A program made the translations under genes and the position numbers. 64,000 nt of DNA, from assembly GCA_013122435.1 (NCBI GenBank), contig WYDT01000003.1, positions 372,001-436,000 on the forward strand. The letters are read 5' to 3'. Of this stretch, positions 9,737-18,110 are shown piece by piece. Position 1 is the first letter of the stretch. Every line of letters begins with the position of its first letter. The DNA is from Chloroflexi bacterium AL-N1. GTDB lineage: Bacteria > Chloroflexota > Chloroflexia > Chloroflexales > Roseiflexaceae. Below the pieces are notes generated by a model. The model saw only the letters and a list, made by a program, of their open reading frames with translations. It searched no databases and was not told the origin of the DNA.

Positions 9737-10044
9737 GGGAGCGGTAGAGCGGTAGGGCGATGGAGCGACAGAGCACAGAACAGGGATATGGCTCTATTGT
9801 GAGTTGGGAGCGGCTCTGACGGTGGGCGTAGCAGTGCCGACTGAGCTTGTCGAAGGCAGCGGGGTGTGGTGTTGTGGGCCGCCACAGGGGGCGGCCCCGA
9901 CGGTGTAATCTCTTTTGGTAGGGAGATTGGTCTGAACATCAATGATTATTTCGGAGTCGGGGTGGGCCCTGTGGTCGCCTCGACGGATTTTATCGCGACA
10001 AAAGATGGTCTAACCTCCAGCCTCTAACCCTTAACCCCTAACCC
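9737..10044. repeat. Intergenic region with palindromic and low-complexity repeats
   Basis: No gene is seen. The stretch starts with degenerate GAGCGGTAG/GATGGAGC repeats, continues with a CTGAGCTTGTCGAAGGC motif and two copies of the GC-rich palindrome near 9877-9898 and 9959-9979, and ends in a telomere-like run of CCCTAACCC type (10021-10051) that touches the stop codon of the next, oppositely oriented gene. The whole block is closely repeated at 13.73-13.97 kb in the same order, so it is a mobile or amplified intergenic cassette. Confidence 0.75.
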
Positions 10045-12216
10045 CTAAACCGACGTCTCACGCCGCACATAATGTGCGACGAGCGGCACCACAATCCGAT
10101 AACAACCATTCTCGCGTACGATGATTTCGCGGCGTTGCAACACCCGAAGCGCCGCTGCCAGCGCCATCTCGTCTCGTTCGATCTGGCGGAGTGCGGTACC
10201 ATCGAGTGCTGTGTTGGGTGCGGCGGCCAGCTTTGCCAGCACCTTTCGAGCAAGCGCTGTTTCGGTCTGGGCACGCCACAGATTGTCAAAATAAGCACTC
10301 CCACGTTCGAACGCGACCGGAATGGCGGTCTCCACATCTTCTGGTGTTACGTATGAGGTTGGTGGCATGCGTCGCATGGAGTTCATGCGTTCTACCAGCA
10401 AGGCACAGACCAGTTGCACCAGATAGGGCTGACAGTGCGTAAGTCGTACAATGGTATCGACGGCTTCAGGTGTATAGATCGCCGGAAAGTCGGCTACCGG
10501 CTGTTCGATCAGGCTGCGCGTATCATCTTCGCTTAGAAAGCTGATTGGTAGGGTTTCGGTATTGACCAGCGTACTACTCCAGTGTGGTGGCAGTTCATCA
10601 AGCTGGTGGCTCCCCGACATTAGTACGGCAATCTGGCGACGGTGCTGCACAATATTACGGATTGTTTTGAGAATACGGTCATCGATCCGTCCATCCGCAA
10701 TAGCCTGCTCTAACTCCTCGAACTCATCAAGCGCAAGCAAAAGCGTCCGTGCTCCTAGCACCCGTTCAACCTGATCAAGCCAGCCTTGAAATGCTGCATA
10801 TGGATCACGCTCCAGCTTTAAGGTGTCAATCGATGGGAGTTTGAGATCGGCGTGTCGTAGCGCATCATCATTAATGCGCCGAGTCATGCCCTCGATGATG
10901 CCGGTGATGGTCTCGGCTGTACCAAAGCCCTGTAGATCGAGTAGTGTGGGGACAATCTGGCTGCCCAGGCGTTGGGGCAGATACTTGAGTACAGAGGTTT
11001 TGCCAGTACGCCGCTGCCCATAGAGAAAGAAGGTAGTACGTCGCTCACCACCCAGCGCTGTTTCAAGCTGGCTGAAAAGACGTTCACGCCCTTTGAAGGG
11101 CAACATCTGTTCGTGCTTTTGCCAGGGATCGATGGCCTTACCATCACTCTGGTAGACCTGGGGGATGGGTTCGACCTCACGCTGGCGTTGGCGGGCCTCT
11201 TTTAAACCATCAGTAATGATCTCAGCCCAGCGTGCTAGCCCTGTACCAAAGGGGCCGGGCTGGAGTCGCACTTCGTCAAGCATGTGGCGAGCCTGGGTGA
11301 GACGTCGTACCTGGTTGGTGGCGGACTCGCTCTCCTGAGCGCTGGCAACTTCCTGGCTGATGTCGCGCATACGCAGCAATGGCCTGCGGGTATTTTCAGG
11401 TAGTTTGGTATCTTCAGAGAGCCAGCCTAAACTATGTCTGAAAGACGCCAGTGCTGGTAGTGAAGCAACCGCCATGGCATCTTCACGGGCCAGGGTTGCC
11501 AGTGCCTCGGCTGCGGCAGGGTGCTGATAGTGGTGGGCCGCCACCTCATTGATCGCTTCCTGACCAAGCGTTGGATGCTGACGATAGAGAGTAACCAGCA
11601 AATCGGACAATCCTGGTAGTGGCAACAGAATAATGGCATCCCAGCGGACAGGTGCAAGCTTCCAGAGTGTCGGGGCAAAGGCAGGGCGCAAACGGATCAG
11701 AAATGCGCTGACCAGACTCACGAGATGCTGTACTGGCAAAAAAAGACCATGGGTAAAGATTACTGTGTATGTAAGAGTAAACGCCACGCCAACCGCCACG
11801 CCAACCGCCACGCCAACCGCCACGCCAACCGCCACGCCAACCGCCACGCCAACCGCCACGCCAACCGCCACGCCAACCGCCACGCCAACCGCCACGCCAA
11901 CCGCCACGCCAACCGCCACGCCAACCGCCACGCCAACCGCCACGCCAACCGCCACGCCTCCCCAATCGATTTCAACGCCTGCAGATTGGAGCAAGCCTGC
12001 GAGCACAGGTTCCCACAGAAAGGCTACCCAAGTCTGTAATAATAGTCGGAACAATCCACGGCGGAACTGTGGGTCGCTGAGTTTATGGCGGGCTTGCCAG
12101 AGGCTGTAATCCGGTGGTAACTCAGGTGCCAGTGCTGCCACTTCAGCACGAAACAGGTCAGGGCGGAAGTAAAGTTTGAGGGGGAGGAGTAAGCCGCCCA
12201 GGATGATATCGCGCAT
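10045..12216 (-). CDS. ORC/STAND-type ATPase with VGVA membrane repeat
   Basis: Protein of 723 residues. The N-terminal part (residues 1-110) is mildly hydrophobic and leads into a tandem VGVA repeat of about 60 residues, then a hydrophobic helix TYTVIFTHGLFLPVQHLVSL. The middle is a helical-repeat-like linker. The C-terminal half is an AAA ATPase: FKGRERLF, Walker A GQRRTGKTS, Walker B LLLALDEFEEL, and a sensor-like VLMSGSHQLDE, followed by a winged-helix-like end. The ATG at 12216 follows the upstream stop by two bases and has AGGGAGG before it; a longer in-frame start would overlap the upstream gene by 46 bases. Function is not known; a membrane-tethered sensor or defence ATPase is a guess. 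Confidence 0.8.
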   Translation of the reverse strand: MRDIILGGLLLPLKLYFRPDLFRAEVAALAPELPPDYSLWQARHKLSDPQFRRGLFRLLLQTWVAFLWEPVLAGLLQSAGVEIDWGGVAVGVAVGVAVGVAVGVAVGVAVGVAVGVAVGVAVGVAVGVAVGVAVGVAVGVAVGVAFTLTYTVIFTHGLFLPVQHLVSLVSAFLIRLRPAFAPTLWKLAPVRWDAIILLPLPGLSDLLVTLYRQHPTLGQEAINEVAAHHYQHPAAAEALATLAREDAMAVASLPALASFRHSLGWLSEDTKLPENTRRPLLRMRDISQEVASAQESESATNQVRRLTQARHMLDEVRLQPGPFGTGLARWAEIITDGLKEARQRQREVEPIPQVYQSDGKAIDPWQKHEQMLPFKGRERLFSQLETALGGERRTTFFLYGQRRTGKTSVLKYLPQRLGSQIVPTLLDLQGFGTAETITGIIEGMTRRINDDALRHADLKLPSIDTLKLERDPYAAFQGWLDQVERVLGARTLLLALDEFEELEQAIADGRIDDRILKTIRNIVQHRRQIAVLMSGSHQLDELPPHWSSTLVNTETLPISFLSEDDTRSLIEQPVADFPAIYTPEAVDTIVRLTHCQPYLVQLVCALLVERMNSMRRMPPTSYVTPEDVETAIPVAFERGSAYFDNLWRAQTETALARKVLAKLAAAPNTALDGTALRQIERDEMALAAALRVLQRREIIVRENGCYRIVVPLVAHYVRRETSV
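11782..11958 (-). repeat. 12-bp tandem repeat, 14 perfect copies, coding for VGVA
   Basis: Fourteen identical 12-base units (plus strand CGCCACGCCAAC) followed by a 9-base partial unit. On the coding strand each unit gives Val-Gly-Val-Ala. Because the unit is a multiple of three, slipped-strand changes in copy number would lengthen or shorten the membrane segment without a frameshift. Perfect identity of all copies implies recent expansion or ongoing homogenisation. Confidence 0.95.
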
Positions 12217-12218
12217 GG

Positions 12219-13658
12219 TTAGCCTCCCTGTCCTATACCAATCTGAGATTGTAGCCAGTTCCACACATCATACACAGTAACAACACCTGAGAGAAGCAAT
12301 ATAATCATAATTATGAGCACAGCACCAATTATCTTTGTAGCGGTATTATCTATTATTTCGCCAAGATGTTTTGCCAGCTCTCCAATATATTGAATTATTA
12401 CTGATATAAATCCTCCTCCCTGAGTCAATGTTTGGATCACACGTTTCAACCAACCTTGTTGTTGTGCATGTCCAGTGTTGCAATTACTGTTTTTCATGTC
12501 TTTCCGTCGTCGATACATCTGAGGCAGCCCTTTCCCCCCAGCTTTGGCTTCATAATATGCCTGCCCGGCGACCTGCAGATGGCATGGATGTCCACTGGCC
12601 CATCGGCGTGCCTCGGCCACTTCGGTTATGGAAAGCGGATATTTGCCTGGTTGTGTGAGCAAAGCATCGGTAGCAGTGTCGTCAAGCAGTGGCAGCGTGT
12701 GTAGCTGAAAGTAGGTTGGGAAGGTCGAGGTCAGGCTTTGTGGGCGTTTGGGGTCCATGAAATACTCGTTCAAAAGCCGTCGCGAGGCGACCACAAGGGC
12801 GATCAGATCGGCGGTCATCAATGCCCGTAAGCCATCAAAAAAGTGTGGATATGGGAAGTCTCTGCCGGTTTCATCACTCAGCAGTTTTTCAAACTCATCG
12901 ATAATTAACACCGGACGCACACAGATACCACGTTGATCACGAAGCTGGCGCAATGTGCGGTCAAACTCGTCATAGGTGGCCTCGGGTTGGGTATCGAGTC
13001 GGGTGTGAAGTTGGCTCAGTTGCTGGGCTTCCTTGCTACGTGAGGGTGGGAGGTTCGCCAGAAGTTCACGCAGGGCTACGCCGTAAAAGCGATTGGAATT
13101 AGTTATATTTCGTTGGAGATCGATACGTGCTAGTACCAGTGGTGGTTGGCCGGACTGGGCGATCAAGTATTTGTCCTGATGGGCCAGCAGATGGTTCAGC
13201 ACCGAGGTTTTGCCCATCCGTCGCTCCCCTGCCAGATTGACCGGACTAAACCTTGCGAGCCAGTCGGCGATAAACCGAAAGGTGTCTTCACGCCCAAAGA
13301 TTGGCTCATCGGGGCGGAGAGGTCTGCCTACCACAAACGGCGAGTCCTGGTGTGCCGCAAGTGGAACTGCCGGATCAGGAGGTGGTGTGTTGTCTATCTG
13401 TGGTTGTGGTTGGGGATGGCTGTCATTTTGACTCGTAGGAAGTGGTATTGGTTCCGCTGAGATAATACCACGTTGCTGCAGGGTTGCTCTTAGCGCTGTA
13501 ATGCGTTGTTGTTCGTTTTCGATGCTATTAATGATGTATAGTGGTGGTAGGTTGCCAAAGCTGGTGGCCTGCTTTTCCAGAACCATTAAGTTACGGCGGT
13601 GTCGTGTGAGAAGGTCGTTGAGTGTGTTGTTGTCGAGGTGTTGATACGAGTCGCTCAT
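12219..13658 (-). CDS. ORC/STAND-type ATPase with C-terminal membrane anchor
   Basis: 479 residues. The first 110 residues are a short coiled-coil-like segment and a Pro-rich linker. The ATPase core begins at GRPLRPDEPIFGREDTF, with Walker A GERRMGKTS and Walker B VLIIDEFEKL, close in style to the downstream neighbour. After an Arg/Lys-rich stretch, a single membrane helix (IIGAVLIIMIILLLSGVV) lies near the C-terminus. The downstream ATPase gene starts two bases after this stop, so the two are co-transcribed and probably translated together. Both keep intact nucleotide-binding motifs. No effector domain of a known defence family is recognisable, so I assign no function. Confidence 0.8.
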   Translation of the reverse strand: MSDSYQHLDNNTLNDLLTRHRRNLMVLEKQATSFGNLPPLYIINSIENEQQRITALRATLQQRGIISAEPIPLPTSQNDSHPQPQPQIDNTPPPDPAVPLAAHQDSPFVVGRPLRPDEPIFGREDTFRFIADWLARFSPVNLAGERRMGKTSVLNHLLAHQDKYLIAQSGQPPLVLARIDLQRNITNSNRFYGVALRELLANLPPSRSKEAQQLSQLHTRLDTQPEATYDEFDRTLRQLRDQRGICVRPVLIIDEFEKLLSDETGRDFPYPHFFDGLRALMTADLIALVVASRRLLNEYFMDPKRPQSLTSTFPTYFQLHTLPLLDDTATDALLTQPGKYPLSITEVAEARRWASGHPCHLQVAGQAYYEAKAGGKGLPQMYRRRKDMKNSNCNTGHAQQQGWLKRVIQTLTQGGGFISVIIQYIGELAKHLGEIIDNTATKIIGAVLIIMIILLLSGVVTVYDVWNWLQSQIGIGQGG

Positions 13659-14296
13659 TCACTACTCCCAGGCTTTCCCAAACCCTTTCGTCTACCTGTC
13701 GTATTGTAGCATGGGAAAGAGTGTTTGGGGAACGGCGGAACGATGGAGCGGCAGAGCGATGGAGCAGAGAATAAGAAAACTCTTGTAGGGAGGATTTGGA
13801 GGGTGTAGCAGTGCCGCCTGAGCCTGTCGCAGGCAGAGGTGAGGGTGTTGTGGACCGCCACAGGGGGCGACCCCGACGAGTGTAGTCTCTTTTGGTGGGG
13901 CGATTGGTCTGCCCCAATGATTATTCCGGAGTTGGGGTGGTCCCCCGTGGCCGCCCCGATGAGTTGTAGCGCTCTTTTGGTTGGTGATGGGTGTCCTTTG
14001 TGGGTGATCTGGTGGGTATAGCACTGAAGCCTGAGCCTGTCGCAGGCAGGGGTGTGGGGTTGCGGGCCGCCACAGGGGCGACCCTAACGGTGGGGTTTGA
14101 GTTGTCGCAGGGATGGTGCGCGTGCCCGTTTGAACGGGCGGTGTTATGAGCGCGGGGCTTAAGGCCCGGGCGGTGGTGGGGCTGCGAGCCGCCACAGAGG
14201 GCGGCCCCAAGGGATAAGCCAGTTTCTCAAACCCTCTCCCCTTGCCCCTGGCCATTCGCCTCTCAATTTTAGCCCTTAACCCTCTAGCACCTAATC
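13659..14296. repeat. Intergenic repeat array, no gene seen
   Basis: About 640 bases between two minus-strand genes. It holds a second copy of the cassette found at 9.74-9.98 kb: GATGGAGCGGCAGAGCG-type direct repeats, CCTGAGCCTGTCGCAGGC palindromes (near 13818 and 14030) and GC-rich hairpin units near 13854, 13935, 14064 and 14186. A CCCTTAACCCTCTA run (14273-14286) lies just downstream of the next gene's stop. Open frames here are products of the GC-rich repeats and lack ribosome sites. Confidence 0.7.
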
Positions 14297-15661
14297 TCAC
14301 ACCTTCTTCGCCACCACCTGCGCGGCGACGTGCACCGGGTCCCACACGCTGTTGTACGGTGGCACATAACCCAGATCGAGCCACGACAACTCTTCGACAT
14401 TCATCTCGTTGTGGAGTGCAGTTGCCAACACGTCGGTGCGCTTGTCGACGCCGCCGGTGCCGATGACCTGACCGCCGAGCAGCCGTCCGCTGCCCCGCTC
14501 GGCAATGATCTTGACCCGTAGTGGCCCTGCGCCAGGATAATACCCTGCGATGTCGGTTGAGTCGATCACTGCGGTGGTATAGTCAAAACCAGCAGCCTGC
14601 GCTTTGGCTTCGTTGAGCCCTGTGATGCCAACACCGAGATTGAACACACGTGTGATGGCCGTGCCGAGAATGCCCTTGAACGCTGCTTTGCCACCAGCTA
14701 TATTCTCGCCAGCGATACGTCCCTGTTTGTTGGCTGTCGTGCCAAGTGGCACCCAGTCCGCTTTGCCCGTCAAACGATGCAAGTGCTCGGCGCAATCACC
14801 CGCCGCGTAGACATCCTCCAGATTGGTCCGCATATACTCATCGACTGCGATGGCGCCGGTCTCCCCGAGTTTGCCACCAGCCTGCGCGAATACTTCGACA
14901 TTGGGTTGAATGCCTGTCGACAGCAGTAGCAGATCCGTCTGGATGCGCCCCTGCGAAGTCATCGCACAACTGACCCGACCATGGTCGCCCTCGCATGTTT
15001 CCAGCACACTGTCAGACAAGGAAAGATCAACATTGTTGCGTTCCAGTTCCTTGGCAACTTCCTCTGCAATCTCTTTGTCGATATGTGAAAAGAGCTGTGG
15101 TGGGCGCTGGACCACGTGAATTTTAATGCCCAGATGAGCCAGATTTTCGGCCATCTCCAGCCCGATGTACCCACCGCCGACGACCACAGCGTGACGAGGC
15201 TGATGTTTGCTGATGTACGCTTGCATCGCCAGCGCATCCGTCATTACATAAAGGTTGAACACACCCTCAAGATCGAGACCAGCTACGTTGGGGCGACGCG
15301 GTCGTGCGCCGGTGGCAATCAGCAATGTGTCGTAGGGTACTTCAATAGGCTGATCCGGCGCAGCACCATCAACCACCGTAATCGTGTGACGCTCAGGGTG
15401 AATCTTTGTCGCGGTGTGGTGTAGTTTCACCGTGATACCCTGTTGGGCAAACTGATCTGTGGTACGAGCGACCAACCGTTGAGGTCCTTCGACCAGACCA
15501 CCCACGAGGTATGGCAGGCCACAGGCACTGTATGAGATCCACTCACCCTTTTCAAACACGGTAATATCCAGGTCAGGGTTGCTACGACGAGCCTTGGCAG
15601 CCGCGCTCATGCCAGCCGCAACACCGCCGATAATGACTAAACGTTTTTTGGTAGAGGCCAT
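14297..15661 (-). CDS. CoA-disulfide reductase-like FAD/NAD(P)H oxidoreductase
   Basis: 454-residue class III pyridine-nucleotide-disulfide oxidoreductase. The N-terminal FAD motif reads IIGGVAAGMSAAAKARR, and the single redox Cys lies in SYSACGLPY near residue 46, the hallmark of CoA-disulfide reductases and Nox-type NADH oxidases. A second nucleotide-binding loop, VVGGGYIGLEMAE, is central, and the C-terminal dimerisation domain has the conserved DIAGYYPGA segment. It should keep CoA or another low-molecular thiol reduced, or reduce oxygen; the two cannot be told apart here. AAGGTGG precedes the start. Confidence 0.87.
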   Translation of the reverse strand: MASTKKRLVIIGGVAAGMSAAAKARRSNPDLDITVFEKGEWISYSACGLPYLVGGLVEGPQRLVARTTDQFAQQGITVKLHHTATKIHPERHTITVVDGAAPDQPIEVPYDTLLIATGARPRRPNVAGLDLEGVFNLYVMTDALAMQAYISKHQPRHAVVVGGGYIGLEMAENLAHLGIKIHVVQRPPQLFSHIDKEIAEEVAKELERNNVDLSLSDSVLETCEGDHGRVSCAMTSQGRIQTDLLLLSTGIQPNVEVFAQAGGKLGETGAIAVDEYMRTNLEDVYAAGDCAEHLHRLTGKADWVPLGTTANKQGRIAGENIAGGKAAFKGILGTAITRVFNLGVGITGLNEAKAQAAGFDYTTAVIDSTDIAGYYPGAGPLRVKIIAERGSGRLLGGQVIGTGGVDKRTDVLATALHNEMNVEELSWLDLGYVPPYNSVWDPVHVAAQVVAKKV

Positions 15662-15779
15662 GAAACCACCTTGGTAGAATCTGATAATTTGTTGTATTTG
15701 ACACTATAGCGGCATTTGTATGTTGCAGATGTAATACAGCACACAAATGGACAGGACACCCACAAACCCGATACCGCCA

Positions 15780-17201
15780 TCAGAGTGTTGGCCCACGCCA
15801 CTGCGGCATGAGGTATCGCTGTATGGCTAAACCTGCCGCTAGAATGACTCGTTCGGCTCCGGGCGCGCCCACAAGCTGTACGCCAATTGGTAACCCATTT
15901 CCTGACCGTCCGACTGGCACCGTTAATCCAGGTAGCCCGGCCAGATTGACCCACGCCTGAGTATGAATGGTGGTGAGTGGTGCCAACACTCTTTTGGTCC
16001 ATCCGTGTCTTGGTGCCGTGACAGGGAAGATAGGGCAAACGGCTACGCCACGTTCGCCAACCAGATCAAAGAATTGTTCACGCAGATTTTCGCGCCACTG
16101 TGTGCCATCAATGCCGAGTGCGCGCAAGCCGATAGCACCGTAATGCGATATTATCCAGTAGAACAACGAGCCAGAGGACACACGTGGTGTACCAAACAGC
16201 GTACGTCTGAGTTCATCGAGTGGCTGATATGCCATCCCATCGCCAAAGCCTCGTGCAACAGCATCTCGCTCGATTTCGCCAAAGTATGCTGCCCAGCCCA
16301 GGCCGTTGGAAAGCTGTGCACGTGGTCTGTCTTCAACCGCATCCATGCCGATCTGCTGTAACACATTGACTGCCGCCTGTACGCCGCCTACAACCGCCTG
16401 GCTGCAAGGGATGAGTCCGTCGCTAAACCAGAATGCGACGCGCTCACCCTGCAATGCTGCTTCGTCAGTCGCTATTTTTTGCCCACGCAAAATCTCGAAT
16501 GCCAGTATCACATCTTCGACCCGCCGCGCCATTGGACCAATCGCCTCCATATCGGCCAGACGACCAGCGGCAGGCGGCCAGTTGCCGGTTTCGGGCAGGG
16601 TGCTGCTAGTGGGCCGCAAACCAACAATACCGGTAAAGTGGGCCGGGAGACGAATGCTGCCTGCGATATCTGAGCCAATGCCTAATGGTGAACCACCAGC
16701 TGCGATGATCGCCGCCTCGCCTCCGCTGGAACCGCCTACTGTCCGCTCAATAGCCCACGGATTGTTGGTTCGTCCAAAGAGCAGATTGGTACTTTCCTGG
16801 TTCCAACAGTTATCAGGGACATTGGTTTTGCCAAGTAGAATCGCACCAGCCTGCCGTATCCGTGCGACGACGGTGGCATCCTGATGGGGATGTCGATTTG
16901 TTCGTGAAATAAGTCCAGTGGTTGAACGAACGTCGGCAACGTCCAGACAATCCTTGGCGGTGAATGGAACGCCGTGCAGAGGACCAAGTGGCTGGTCTTG
17001 CTCAATCGCTTCAGTAGCACGCTGGGCTTCGTGGCGCGCTGTCTCAAACGTGGATGTAACCACCGCATTAATCCTCGGGTTGACCGCTTCAATTCGTGCA
17101 ATGTGCGCCTCCACCACATCGATTGGTGATACTTCTCGTGTGCGGATGTGACGCGCCAATTCGACCACTGAAAGGTCTGTTAATGACATTTCCCTGCTCA
17201 T
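15780..17201 (-). CDS. Amidase (amidase-signature family)
   Basis: 473 residues, hydrolysing a carboxamide of unknown identity. The Ser-cisSer-Lys triad is complete: Lys at about 83 in FTAKD, cis-Ser near 158 in GGSSGGE, and nucleophile Ser near 182 in GSDIAGSIR, with normal spacing. GatA is less likely because no gatB or gatC is near and the C-terminal part is closer to stand-alone amidases. The start is preceded by GAGGGGG; a second Met five residues on is a possible alternative. It stands alone, 118 bases from the CoA-disulfide reductase gene and facing away from the tRNA cluster. Confidence 0.85.
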   Translation of the reverse strand: MSREMSLTDLSVVELARHIRTREVSPIDVVEAHIARIEAVNPRINAVVTSTFETARHEAQRATEAIEQDQPLGPLHGVPFTAKDCLDVADVRSTTGLISRTNRHPHQDATVVARIRQAGAILLGKTNVPDNCWNQESTNLLFGRTNNPWAIERTVGGSSGGEAAIIAAGGSPLGIGSDIAGSIRLPAHFTGIVGLRPTSSTLPETGNWPPAAGRLADMEAIGPMARRVEDVILAFEILRGQKIATDEAALQGERVAFWFSDGLIPCSQAVVGGVQAAVNVLQQIGMDAVEDRPRAQLSNGLGWAAYFGEIERDAVARGFGDGMAYQPLDELRRTLFGTPRVSSGSLFYWIISHYGAIGLRALGIDGTQWRENLREQFFDLVGERGVAVCPIFPVTAPRHGWTKRVLAPLTTIHTQAWVNLAGLPGLTVPVGRSGNGLPIGVQLVGAPGAERVILAAGLAIQRYLMPQWRGPTL

Positions 17202-17365
17202 ATCCCCCTCGTGAGAAACTATTAACGCCAGACTTCACATGCGAGACTTGGTGCCTTTGGACGTTGTTGTGAACGGCATGCTATATTCATCTGTCAACAT
17301 TGTGCTCTTTTGCATATGGTAGCACACAATCTAAGGAATGCTTCATCCTTTTTCTATCGCTCAAG

Positions 17366-17394
17366 TTGACAACTTCGTAGCACTGGCGTATAAT
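17366..17394 (+). promoter_or_regulatory. Sigma70-type promoter of the tRNA cluster
   Basis: A perfect -35 box TTGACA (17366-17371) and a perfect -10 box TATAAT (17389-17394) are separated by 17 bases. The first tRNA begins 10 bases further on, so transcription starts at or just before the tRNA-Leu. Confidence 0.88.
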
Positions 17395-17404
17395 TTCACG
17401 AAGT

Positions 17405-17493
<89 letters not shown>

Positions 17494-17497
17494 CTAT

Positions 17498-17573
17498 GGG
17501 CGATTAGCTCAGTTGGTAGAGCGTCTCGTTTACACCGAGGATGTCGGCGGTTCGAGCCCGTCATCGCCCACCA
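17498..17573 (+). tRNA. tRNA-Val (TAC anticodon)
   Basis: 76-base class I tRNA. Acceptor GGGCGAT pairs with ATCGCCC, the D arm is GCTC-AGTTGGTA-GAGC, and the anticodon loop TTTACAC gives TAC. CCA is encoded. It starts four bases after the tRNA-Leu, so both belong to one transcript. Confidence 0.96.
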
Positions 17574-17661
17574 GGGATGTGAGGTTCGAGGAACTGAGGA
17601 CAGGGGCTAGTGGTTCGACTAGTATTGTTCTCGTCCCCGAATTTCTAGCTCCCGGCCTCAC

Positions 17662-17734
17662 GCCAAGGTAGCTCAGTTGGTAGAGCATAGCACTGAAAAT
17701 GCTAGGGTCGCCGGTTCGAGCCCGGCCCTTGGCA
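17662..17734 (+). tRNA. tRNA-Phe (GAA anticodon)
   Basis: 73 bases to the discriminator base. Acceptor GCCAAGG pairs with CCTTGGC, and the anticodon loop CTGAAAA gives GAA. The next bases are CCT, so CCA is not encoded, unlike the two tRNAs upstream. An 88-base spacer without other features separates it from tRNA-Val. Confidence 0.96.
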
Positions 17735-17766
17735 CCTCACCAACACATCATTGGGTGTCAAATAAT

Positions 17767-17792
17767 GTAACCTCGCTGGGGTTGCATTTTTT
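17767..17792 (+). terminator. Terminator after the tRNA cluster
   Basis: A short stem (GTAACC pairing with GGTTGC, one G-T pair) is followed by a run of six T. It ends the tRNA transcript. Confidence 0.65.
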
Positions 17793-18110
17793 GTTGGCTT
17801 AACTCATGTTAGTCGATCACGATTTTCTGGTGGGTTGGTAAACGATGCTGGTGTTGGAATGCCTGTGATTAGATCGTAAGAGCTACTACAGGTTAAGCAT
17901 TTTTTACCAGTGCTGGAGCACACAAATGCATGTGTTACTTCATTTCGTTACATACTGTTTACATCATCTGCTAGCTACACACTCCCCCACCTTGTTATAC
18001 TCTAGTTACAACATTATGAATAAGTGTGCGATGACCTTCCCTGTGGGATCGTTATCTCATGTTAACGGCACAAAATCATCGGTGCTATGCATTGGTGTTG
18101 AGGAGGTTGT
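17793..18110. other. Intergenic leader before the large exported protein
   Basis: About 320 bases with no convincing gene. An open frame starting at 17926 runs into the next gene in another frame, has no ribosome site and an unnatural composition. The only clear signal is the GAGGAGG ribosome site just before 18111. Confidence 0.5.

Noticed and set aside
11782-11958. A CRISPR array or clustered regulatory repeat.
   Set aside because: The units are 12 bases, directly adjacent without spacers, and lie inside a well-supported coding frame.
11546-11975. Other open frames across the 12-bp repeat (RGGW- and HANR-type proteins).
   Set aside because: A perfect 12-base repeat without stops opens every frame; only the VGVA frame continues into a recognisable ATPase.
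13692-14384. A 230-residue minus-strand open frame between the ATPase and the flavoprotein genes.
   Set aside because: It is made of GC-rich intergenic repeats, is Pro/Arg-rich without domain features, and overlaps the end of the flavoprotein gene.
17574-17661. A fourth tRNA or small RNA in the spacer between tRNA-Val and tRNA-Phe.
   Set aside because: The 88 bases do not fold into a cloverleaf and contain no T-loop motif.
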